Assembly: GCA_964650085.1 (NCBI GenBank)
Contig: CAZYSE010000059.1
Span: 1-5,825, forward strand
DNA length: 5,825 nt
Direction: 5' to 3'
Source of the DNA: KLAP211 sp964650085
GTDB taxonomy: Bacteria; Patescibacteriota; Dojkabacteria; J137
Shown here in pieces: positions 1 to 5,825 of the stretch. A model generated the notes under the pieces. That model did not search any database. It was not told where the DNA came from and saw nothing but the letters and a program-made list of their open reading frames with translations. How positions within the stretch are numbered: the first letter of the stretch is position 1; each line of letters begins with the position of its first letter. The position numbers were made by a program, and so were the translations under genes.

Positions 1-1579
1 CAATGTAGATGAAGCAACAGTAGGAGCTTACTATCGATCTATTGCAACAAGCCTTGTAGGAGTTAACAAAACTCAAGAGACAATTGGAAATTACTATAAA
101 GAATACTCAATTCAAACTGTAGATAAGTTTGATCAAATCCCATTCACGTCCAAGCAGAAATTCAGCCAAACTAGCGGTGTAATAGAAGGTAAAGAAGTTA
201 CACTAACGATCGGTGCATTTGCAGCTTTAGAAAATAGTATCGATTCTAAAATAAAAACTAAAGTTCAAACAAAACTTCATGATTACGAAGAAAAAGGTTA
301 CAGAGTTGTCTTAGCATTATTCAATGAGAGTATTGTAAAAGAGCTCGACTTTACTTCGGATAAAGCAATAATTTTTGTAATTGAAGAAGAAGTTAATCCT
401 GGAATTTCTAAAACGCTGGAAGACTTCTATTCTCAAGATATTAGAGTAAAAATAATTTCTGGCGATAGTAAAGTTGCTGTGTCTAGGATTCTTCAAAGAT
501 TAAACATCAAAGATTTAAAAATCGTCGATTTAAGCGAGGTTACCTTAGATAGCAAAGTAATTGCAGAGTACGATGTATTCACCAGATCAAAACCAGATGA
601 CAAATTGAGAATTATCGAAACATTACAAAACATGGGACACCGTGTTGCAATGGTTGGAGATGGAATTAACGATGTTCTTGCCCTTAAAGCTTCAGACGTA
701 GCGATTTCTGTAGAAAGTGGTGCGAAAGTGGCGAGAGACGTTTCTGACATTGTCTTGCTGAATAACGACTATGCAAAGGTTCCGGAAATCTTTTTTGAAG
801 GGGAAAACATTCTCCACAATTTAAAGATTTCTACAAAAATGTTCTTAACAAAATCATTCTTTGCAGTGTTCTTTGTTTTAACATTAGCTTTAATTGGCTA
901 TAACTTGCCATTACATCCTTCATCAACTTTGATTTTCAGTTTTTTAGGAAGTAGCGCGCCAAGTTACGCAGTAATTATTACACGACAAAAAGTAAAATCT
1001 AATCGAAACTTTTTTGAAGAAGTACTCTACTCTTCTATTCCTTTTGCAGTTCTGATGGCTGGGATAACATACCTCTACTTTTTGTATCTAAAAGGAATGA
1101 ACTATTCTTACGACCAGATAAATACATCTCTAGTACTTATGATTTTATCTTTGAGTGTAGTTTATTCATTATTAATATTACTCAACGCAAAGAAGCTAAA
1201 AGCAATTGTGGCCATTCCAATTTTTGCATTCCTTATGCTTGTGGGTGTATATCAGACGGTTTTACCAGTAAATTTAGAAGAATTAACATCACAAATCGTA
1301 CCAATAGCAATTAGCATTGTGCTGGGTGCAATCTGTCTAAATTATATTCTATGGTCATCCGGATTGAAGTCGATTAAGAAGATTCTGACAGTTGATGTTG
1401 TAGGGCTAGTTATTGTTGCAGTAGCATTCGTTTTTCCATGGAGAACGTACTATAATGTTGTAAGAATAGATGTTCAGCAGGTTTTGATTGTAGTTGGAGT
1501 AGGTATTATTGGAATAATCACATCTATATTAATAAGTAAATATAATGCAATCAGGAGCTATAGAAAGACAATTAGCTGA
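1..1579 (+). CDS. P-type cation-transporting ATPase, CtpE-like, C-terminal part (5' end outside window)
   Basis: This is the C-terminal 525 residues of an ATP-driven cation pump of the inner membrane; codons begin at base 2 and the frame is open to the left edge. Numbering from the first visible codon, the N-domain shows IPFTSKQK (about 46-53) and an IGA loop (70-72). The P-domain shows ISGD (152-155), KPDDK ending at K201, and GDGIND (219-224), whose aspartates coordinate Mg in this superfamily. FLTKS (281-285) opens the membrane part. ISGD and FLxK(S/T) resemble, from memory, the CtpE-type branch, whose mycobacterial member imports calcium; the ion here is inference. About eight hydrophobic segments follow (roughly 280-300, 308-327, 346-363, 375-395, 401-421, 432-451, 464-480, 494-515), two more than the usual six after the P-domain. 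The DKTGT site, actuator domain and first helices are off-window, perhaps 300 residues. The gene ends in TGA directly followed by in-frame TAA. A GTG at 479 is internal, not the start. Confidence 0.93.
   Translation, partial: NVDEATVGAYYRSIATSLVGVNKTQETIGNYYKEYSIQTVDKFDQIPFTSKQKFSQTSGVIEGKEVTLTIGAFAALENSIDSKIKTKVQTKLHDYEEKGYRVVLALFNESIVKELDFTSDKAIIFVIEEEVNPGISKTLEDFYSQDIRVKIISGDSKVAVSRILQRLNIKDLKIVDLSEVTLDSKVIAEYDVFTRSKPDDKLRIIETLQNMGHRVAMVGDGINDVLALKASDVAISVESGAKVARDVSDIVLLNNDYAKVPEIFFEGENILHNLKISTKMFLTKSFFAVFFVLTLALIGYNLPLHPSSTLIFSFLGSSAPSYAVIITRQKVKSNRNFFEEVLYSSIPFAVLMAGITYLYFLYLKGMNYSYDQINTSLVLMILSLSVVYSLLILLNAKKLKAIVAIPIFAFLMLVGVYQTVLPVNLEELTSQIVPIAISIVLGAICLNYILWSSGLKSIKKILTVDVVGLVIVAVAFVFPWRTYYNVVRIDVQQVLIVVGVGIIGIITSILISKYNAIRSYRKTIS
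1545..1579 (+). other. 35-base overlap of the ATPase 3' end with the start of the large unknown gene
   Basis: The downstream ATG lies inside the last codons of the ATPase gene, in the +1 frame relative to it, and the ATPase stops at TGA 1577-1579 with a second in-frame stop, TAA, at 1580-1582. Bases before the ATG are almost all A and T with no AGGAGG-like site. The only AGGAG nearby (1553-1557) lies after the ATG and has no start codon at a useful distance downstream. The arrangement suggests one transcript and translation of the second gene by ribosomes finishing the first. Confidence 0.8.
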
Positions 1580-4500
1580 TAAGAATTTTGAAACTCGATT
1601 AGCGCAACCAAAGAGGACTGTTAAAAAACGTCCTACTTGGCTTCGAATAGCTGACCTGCGGGATAATGCTGCAGACAAGTTCAAAGATGTAGACGACTGG
1701 TTAAATAAAGCATTTGATAAAGAGAAGTACAAAGAGCTGGAAACATTTGGTGGTCCAGTTAGAATGATTAGGTCTGTTGATGATTGGGTTAAGAAGACTT
1801 TTCCAGAACCGAAAGAGCTAAAAATCCTAGATACTGCACTGAGTTTATACGATATGGCGTGGAAAGCTCCAGTCGGATTAGCTAAAGGTGCAGGCTTTCT
1901 ATGGTATGTGATATCCCAGAAATTAAGAAATGAAAAAAAGTTAACAGANNNNNNNNNNNNNNNNNNNNNNNNNNNNNNNNNNNNNNNNNNNNNNNNNNNN
2001 NNNNNNNNNNNNNNNNNNNNNNNNNNNNNNNNNNNNNNNNNNNNNNNNGCTCTTGCTGAGGGAACAGGCTTGCTAGATGCAGGAGAATTAGCTCTACTGG
2101 AAGATTCTGCAGGTCTTGTTGTAGCAGAGGCTTTAAAGCATAAGGTTGCAAATCCAAACGCTACAGTTACTGTAGATGACATTAATTTTTTTGCGATACC
2201 TAACGCCTCTGTATTGGCACAGTTGTTGCAGAATGCACGTATGACGGAAGCGAATCTAATCGGAAACTTCGATTCTGCTTTTGCTCAAATTCAATCAATG
2301 GCAGCTACAGCGAATATTCCAGATGTAATTAAGGGAAATGATAAATCGGCGATTGATCAAGTTACCAAACAAAAGTCTTTGGAATTTGCAAAGATCTTCG
2401 AACTTGGAGGAGCAGACCTTCCTGTAGTTGAAAATGAAATTGGATATGCATTAAAAGTTTTCTCAGGTAAGCTCTCAAACGAAGATGTATTAAGAACAAT
2501 CGAAGCAGATACTTTAGCAAACGGTGTATCTCCAATTGGCAATATTCTCCGTGTTTGTAATAACGACTTAGCAATATTACGAAATCTTCTTACATCACCT
2601 GTAGGTCAATTTGATGTTCTGATTAACCAAGTATTTGCAGGAGTTGCAGGTGGGGTAGATAAGCAAACGAAGATTAAAACATACTTATTTTTGAAAGGTT
2701 CAAGCTCTTATGATGACTTAATAACTGCGGATCCCGATCTAGCTCTGGCTATTGAGGCAATGACTGGTTTGAGCTTTACTCCACAAACGGCTGAAGGAAT
2801 TGTGTCTCAAATGCGAGCTCAAGTCGAGGATGTAGAAGGCAAACTCAAGAACCAGTTAGAAGGTCTAAACCAACAGGTGGGGAAGATTGATATAGAAATA
2901 TACAGTTATTTGAATTTACCACCGTTTGCTTCCAAGGGTGCTATTGAATCTGCTCTAACACCATTTTCAAGCCTAAGCGTAAGTCATATGGCTGTAATGG
3001 ATTTGGAGACTGGTGAAGTAAATGAAAAATACAAAAGGTTAGAGGCACTTTTCAGGCAATTGAACAAAGCAGATCCTGGAATTTTTGAAGAATTAGTAGC
3101 ATCAGGTTTCTTCTTTTATAGAGGAAAAGATAAGTCGGCAGTAGCTCAGGACTTAAAAGCATATAAAGGACAGGAATTAAAGAAACTAAAAGGTTTAGAA
3201 GGTGATCTTGATAGAGGTGGATCTTGGCCTTCGATTAACAATTTTTTTGACTTAAATTATTCTGCACCAACTCACGGAATTAAATTCTTCTTCGATAGAA
3301 TTTATGCTGCTGCAAATAAGGCGGGCATAAACCAATCAATAATCGACACACTAATCACAGAGAAAAGTACATTTAATCAAGCACCAGATAAGGATGGGAA
3401 GATGAAAGATGAATCTGCCGATTCTAGTGAACTATCAATATTAGCTTTGTATGTAAGTAATCCTCAAAAAGTCTTAAAAACTGCACGCGAGCTTCGAAGC
3501 GTTGTCAGCACTGCGAATCTTATCGCTAATAATCCGAATATCAAGGAACAATACGATGCATCTGTTATGAAGGCAGTACAGCGAGAAGAAGGAATTTCAG
3601 ATAGGCAAATAGAAAGGAGGTTTATTAAACAAAACGGTACTAGATCTGGATTGAGTACTTTAAATATCCCTCCTGAACTTGAGAATGATCCAAAGAGATT
3701 CCAAATCTACAAAGATAATTTAGCCCGTAGATCGGATTTGATGAAACAAAAGGTTAACCCTGCTTCTATGGAAACATATATAGATCGAAACATTATGACT
3801 GACTTGGGAGCTTACTCTTCTGGGGAATTACTAAGACAAGCTCAAACAATCGGAAATCTATTTCTAAATTCACCTGTGGACGCACAAAGATTGGATGGCA
3901 CAATCTTTTTGATGCTCAATTCAAGAAATTTTAATGAGGTATTATTAGAAGGCCAGCTACCCCAAGCTCTGAACGATACTAATTCGCCGCTATCTAAAGA
4001 GGTATTATCCGCTTTAGGTCTTGCTGCTACTTCTGTAGATAACCAAAGGACAGTCTTAAAGCAGTTAGTTAAAGTGGCACAACGTCTCTACAACAAGGTA
4101 ATAAACTCAAACATGCCATTGTTGGGATTCAAGGGCGACGGTTATTTGTTTGATTCAGAAGGATTTGCACATTTTATCTCTCTATTTCTAGGTGATTTGC
4201 ATGACTATGCAAACGGTACAGTAACAGTAAAAGACAGGATAGCTAGAACAAATTCTCTACTAACCAAACAAGCAAGGAACACGGAGCTATCTACTAGTTC
4301 TGCCGATGCTGTCCCTGTACGTAGAGCACTTGTAGACCTATCTCAAGACTACATGGCTAGACAAGCAAATTACGAACAAAAAGTTAGGAGTCTTTCAATT
4401 GGTAGTGAGCTGGGTGCAAGACAACAAGTCGTGCAGTCTATTAGAACAGAAAGATTCAACCCAGAAATTTTTGATAAAGATGCTAGAACATTAGCTATCG

Positions 4501-4604
4501 TAATGGCTAGAGGAAAACTAAATCGAAGAGGTAAAAGATACACTAATGCAGCTGATCGACTCGGCGAAGATTATCTAAACAATGTGACTGGCAAAGCGGC
4601 TTAA
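1545..4604 (+). CDS. Very large uncharacterised helix-rich protein, interrupted by an assembly gap
   Basis: I do not recognise this protein. As drawn it is 1019 codons: residues 1-134 before the gap, 135-168 unknown, 169-1019 after it. The ATG at 1545 is the only plausible start, because an in-frame TAA lies at 1533 and no ATG, GTG or TTG falls between. No Shine-Dalgarno precedes it, so translation probably depends on coupling with the ATPase gene it overlaps by 35 bases. There is no signal peptide. The early part is charged and carries a VDDW motif twice (residues 49-65 and 78-95), then a mildly hydrophobic stretch at about 105-124. The section after the gap looks mostly alpha-helical and soluble, with a likely coiled coil around 420-450 (M423, V427, V430, L434, L438, L441, V445, I448), one visible cysteine (C338) and a basic C-terminus. 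No catalytic motif, nucleotide-binding loop or metal site is visible. A structural, scaffold or surface-associated role is possible, but nothing shows it. Continuity across the gap is unproven: both flanks are open in the same frame only if the gap length equals 100 modulo 3. Confidence 0.8.
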   Translation: MQSGAIERQLADKNFETRLAQPKRTVKKRPTWLRIADLRDNAADKFKDVDDWLNKAFDKEKYKELETFGGPVRMIRSVDDWVKKTFPEPKELKILDTALSLYDMAWKAPVGLAKGAGFLWYVISQKLRNEKKLTXXXXXXXXXXXXXXXXXXXXXXXXXXXXXXXXXXALAEGTGLLDAGELALLEDSAGLVVAEALKHKVANPNATVTVDDINFFAIPNASVLAQLLQNARMTEANLIGNFDSAFAQIQSMAATANIPDVIKGNDKSAIDQVTKQKSLEFAKIFELGGADLPVVENEIGYALKVFSGKLSNEDVLRTIEADTLANGVSPIGNILRVCNNDLAILRNLLTSPVGQFDVLINQVFAGVAGGVDKQTKIKTYLFLKGSSSYDDLITADPDLALAIEAMTGLSFTPQTAEGIVSQMRAQVEDVEGKLKNQLEGLNQQVGKIDIEIYSYLNLPPFASKGAIESALTPFSSLSVSHMAVMDLETGEVNEKYKRLEALFRQLNKADPGIFEELVASGFFFYRGKDKSAVAQDLKAYKGQELKKLKGLEGDLDRGGSWPSINNFFDLNYSAPTHGIKFFFDRIYAAANKAGINQSIIDTLITEKSTFNQAPDKDGKMKDESADSSELSILALYVSNPQKVLKTARELRSVVSTANLIANNPNIKEQYDASVMKAVQREEGISDRQIERRFIKQNGTRSGLSTLNIPPELENDPKRFQIYKDNLARRSDLMKQKVNPASMETYIDRNIMTDLGAYSSGELLRQAQTIGNLFLNSPVDAQRLDGTIFLMLNSRNFNEVLLEGQLPQALNDTNSPLSKEVLSALGLAATSVDNQRTVLKQLVKVAQRLYNKVINSNMPLLGFKGDGYLFDSEGFAHFISLFLGDLHDYANGTVTVKDRIARTNSLLTKQARNTELSTSSADAVPVRRALVDLSQDYMARQANYEQKVRSLSIGSELGARQQVVQSIRTERFNPEIFDKDARTLAIVMARGKLNRRGKRYTNAADRLGEDYLNNVTGKAA
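1689..1829 (+). repeat. Two-copy VDDW protein motif repeat within the large unknown gene
   Basis: Residues 49-65 (VDDWLNKAFDKEKYKEL) and 78-95 (VDDWVKKTFPEPKELKIL) start 29 residues apart and share VDDW, a following hydrophobic residue, a lysine, a phenylalanine and, with a two-residue gap, KEL. The DNA of the two copies has diverged (gtagacgactgg against gttgatgattgg), so this is an old duplication kept at protein level or a convergent helix-start motif, not a recent DNA repeat. Confidence 0.6.
1949..2048. other. Assembly gap of exactly 100 N
   Basis: A run of exactly 100 unknown bases, the conventional placeholder for a scaffold gap of unknown size, falls inside the large unknown gene. The coding frame on the left (ending after residue 134) and the one on the right (starting at residue 169) happen to match across 100 bases, which has about a one-in-three chance of being coincidence. 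The missing DNA could hold more of the same protein, or a stop and a new start. Length and domain claims for the surrounding gene should be read with this in mind. Confidence 0.98.
2805..2895 (+). other. Predicted coiled-coil segment in the large unknown protein
   Basis: Hydrophobic residues M423, V427, V430, L434, L438, L441, V445 and I448 follow a near-heptad 4-3-4-(4)-3-4-3 spacing with one stutter. They are separated by charged and glutamine-rich positions. This suggests a helix that packs against another helix, possibly as a dimer. It is judged by eye only. Confidence 0.5.
4601..4604. other. Convergent genes with stop codons sharing the TTAA palindrome
   Basis: The large + strand gene stops with TAA at 4602-4604. 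The - strand gene stops with TAA read from 4603 back to 4601. Both signals use the self-complementary TTAA, so the genes meet tail to tail with a four-base overlap. I see no GC-rich hairpin followed by a T-run on either side, so transcripts from both directions probably extend into the opposite gene. Confidence 0.9.
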
Positions 4605-5825
4605 CTATCTCCAACTGCTTGTAAAATTACGTTAAATCTACCAGTTAATAACTCGTTGAAACTAAATCTGTACTTGGTTAATAGCGGCACGCTAGAAATT
4701 GGTCTCAGTGTGTTCTGATTTGTAGAACCAGCAGCAATGTCAAAGAAGTCAGCATCTGTAACTTTTAGTATACCAACTATCTTTAGTTCGTTTGGTTTTG
4801 TAACAGTTACCGCTTTCTTTTTTAGGTAGAGCGAAGCATAGGTTGCTCCAGTTGCCTCGTTACCAAAAGCAGAAAGTAGTATTTCCCCAGAGGATAAGTT
4901 GCCATTGTTAATAATAATTGGAGCTCCGAGTATAGGTCCTGCAGGATCTTCTGTTGTAGGAGCACCAGCTTCGTATGCTTTTATTGAAAAGGCATTATCA
5001 AACTCAAATTCTTCGGACTCAAATACAAGTTTTCCAATTTCTAGACTCTTTGGACTTGTAGGAGATGCCCCGAGAACGCTATCGTGTAGAGATTGTAAAG
5101 TAGTTTTAGAATAAGGTCCTTTGTAAATATCTTCAAACTCAAAGCTAACTTTAAACTTAGGGGCTTTAACGTCGTCGCCGTAGAAGCCTTTAATATCAAA
5201 CAATTCAGCTTCTTTTGTAACCTTACCCATGGTTTTTTGACCGTTGGCAATCATCTGCTCTGCTCTAGCACGGTCGGCTGCATTAGATTTTGGATCGTTA
5301 AGAATTTTTCGTCCTTCCTCAATTTCTGCATTAGCACCTTGGCGTTTTTGACTCAATTCAACATATTTAGCATTTCTTGCAGAACCTTTATCAGATGCGT
5401 TAAGACCTAAAGATTTATCATAGGCTAACTGACGTCTCGCATTAAATCTGTTTAGTAGACCTTTACCATCCTGAAGTCCTCTAGCAGTATTGATTAATCC
5501 TGAACCAGTAGTTCTTGCTAGCCCAACTCCTCTGCTTGCTACTCCATAAGTTGCCCCAAAACTTTCTCTCATGTTCACTAGCGGATCTTTTACAAATTGA
5601 GGAATTGCAAATTCGGCGTCTAGCGCTTTATCAATACCAGCAAGGACATTCGGGATAGTAAAGAAAATTCCAATACCAACTAAAGTCAGCACCAATGCGG
5701 TTATTCCACTACCTTGAGTATCTGTAGCACCATTCAAAACCGATTCTAAACCAAGCAAAGGCGGTATGTAACCCCCCGTACGAATGTCTGGGAACTGGCT
5801 TTGGAAACCCTCGCTAGTAAATACT
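4601..5825 (-). CDS. Membrane-anchored protein with long probable beta-rich C-terminal region (5' end outside window)
   Basis: The last 407 residues of a - strand gene are visible. The frame is open to the right edge (last full codon at 5824-5822), so the TTG at 5758-5756 is probably an internal leucine codon. Numbering from the first visible codon: a polar lead of about 40 residues; a strong transmembrane helix at about 41-64 containing GIGIFFTIPNVLAGI; a basic glycine- and arginine-rich stretch (about 85-145) that by the positive-inside rule faces the cytoplasm; a charged helical section (about 146-208); then roughly 185 residues rich in alternating hydrophobic, threonine and serine residues that look like beta strands. 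No cysteine and no catalytic motif is visible. The helix with an internal proline followed by a long cytoplasmic tail vaguely recalls the last span of VirB6/TrbL-type secretion-channel proteins, a weak inference. It could equally be an unrelated multi-span membrane protein. It converges on the large unknown gene and is not in its operon. Confidence 0.85.
   Translation of the reverse strand, partial: VFTSEGFQSQFPDIRTGGYIPPLLGLESVLNGATDTQGSGITALVLTLVGIGIFFTIPNVLAGIDKALDAEFAIPQFVKDPLVNMRESFGATYGVASRGVGLARTTGSGLINTARGLQDGKGLLNRFNARRQLAYDKSLGLNASDKGSARNAKYVELSQKRQGANAEIEEGRKILNDPKSNAADRARAEQMIANGQKTMGKVTKEAELFDIKGFYGDDVKAPKFKVSFEFEDIYKGPYSKTTLQSLHDSVLGASPTSPKSLEIGKLVFESEEFEFDNAFSIKAYEAGAPTTEDPAGPILGAPIIINNGNLSSGEILLSAFGNEATGATYASLYLKKKAVTVTKPNELKIVGILKVTDADFFDIAAGSTNQNTLRPISSVPLLTKYRFSFNELLTGRFNVILQAVGDS

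Noticed and set aside
479..481. GTG as the start of the ATPase gene
   Set aside because: Clear N-domain and P-domain motifs, including ISGD just before it, continue upstream in the same frame to the window edge.
1529..2182. Antisense open frame opposite the ATPase end and the start of the large gene
   Set aside because: It crosses the N gap, is low in recognisable protein character and mirrors the real + strand gene.
3491..3500. Perfect ten-base palindrome GCTTCGAAGC
   Set aside because: It lies inside coding sequence, does not extend further, and several ten-base palindromes are expected by chance in a window this size.
3613..3620. AAAGGAGG, a near-perfect Shine-Dalgarno sequence inside the large gene
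   Set aside because: No ATG, GTG or TTG lies at a usable distance; the in-frame ATT at 3624 is only three bases away. It encodes lysine/arginine codons of the large protein and is most likely chance.
4580..4660. Possible intrinsic terminator at the convergent junction
   Set aside because: Only very short, interrupted inverted matches are present and no T-run follows them on either strand.
4899..5114. Short + strand open frame inside the right-hand gene
   Set aside because: It is a shadow of the - strand frame, with no ribosome-binding site or recognisable product.
5756..5758. TTG as the start of the right-hand gene
   Set aside because: The frame stays open for 22 further codons to the window edge, and there is no well-spaced Shine-Dalgarno before the TTG. 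The gene more likely begins outside the window.
5772..5777. Run of six C in an AT-rich region
   Set aside because: It encodes glycine codons in the open - strand frame and shows no frame disruption, so neither a phase-variable tract nor an error is supported.

Overview
This is an AT-rich bacterial draft-assembly fragment containing three protein-coding regions and one scaffold gap. Two of the genes are cut by the window edges. Almost every called base is coding; I find no RNA gene, mobile element, CRISPR array or intergenic promoter. All three frames stay open with TAA or TGA as stops and tryptophan as TGG, so the standard bacterial code fits. The run of exactly 100 N marks a scaffolded, probably metagenomic or single-cell, assembly. 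Taxonomy is uncertain. The AT-rich, tightly packed genes, the large unrecognised proteins and the CtpE-like P-type ATPase would suit a Patescibacteria/Saccharibacteria-like genome or a low-GC Gram-positive one. That is an impression, not a result.

Layout: (1) Positions 1-1579, + strand, hold the C-terminal 525 residues of a P-type cation-transporting ATPase: part of the nucleotide-binding domain, the phosphorylation-domain SGD and GDGxND motifs, then about eight membrane helices. The phosphorylated aspartate, actuator domain and first helices lie to the left. (2) Positions 1545-4604, + strand, hold a very large, mostly soluble, helix-rich protein of unknown function. It starts inside the last 35 bases of the ATPase gene and is broken by the gap at 1949-2048. 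It is one 1019-codon frame as drawn, but the true gap length is unknown, so it could be longer or could be two genes. (3) Positions 4601-5825, - strand, hold the C-terminal 407 residues of a membrane protein: one clear transmembrane helix, a basic linker, a charged helical section and a long probable beta-rich tail. Its beginning lies beyond the right edge.

The ATPase and the large protein overlap and share a strand, so they are probably co-transcribed and translationally coupled. The right-hand gene runs head-on into the large protein gene, and the two stop codons share the four-base palindrome TTAA. No intergenic space is left for an ordinary terminator. The most interesting material is the unrecognised large protein beside the ATPase, its short duplicated VDDW motif, and the membrane protein converging on it. 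No complete known system can be named from this window.
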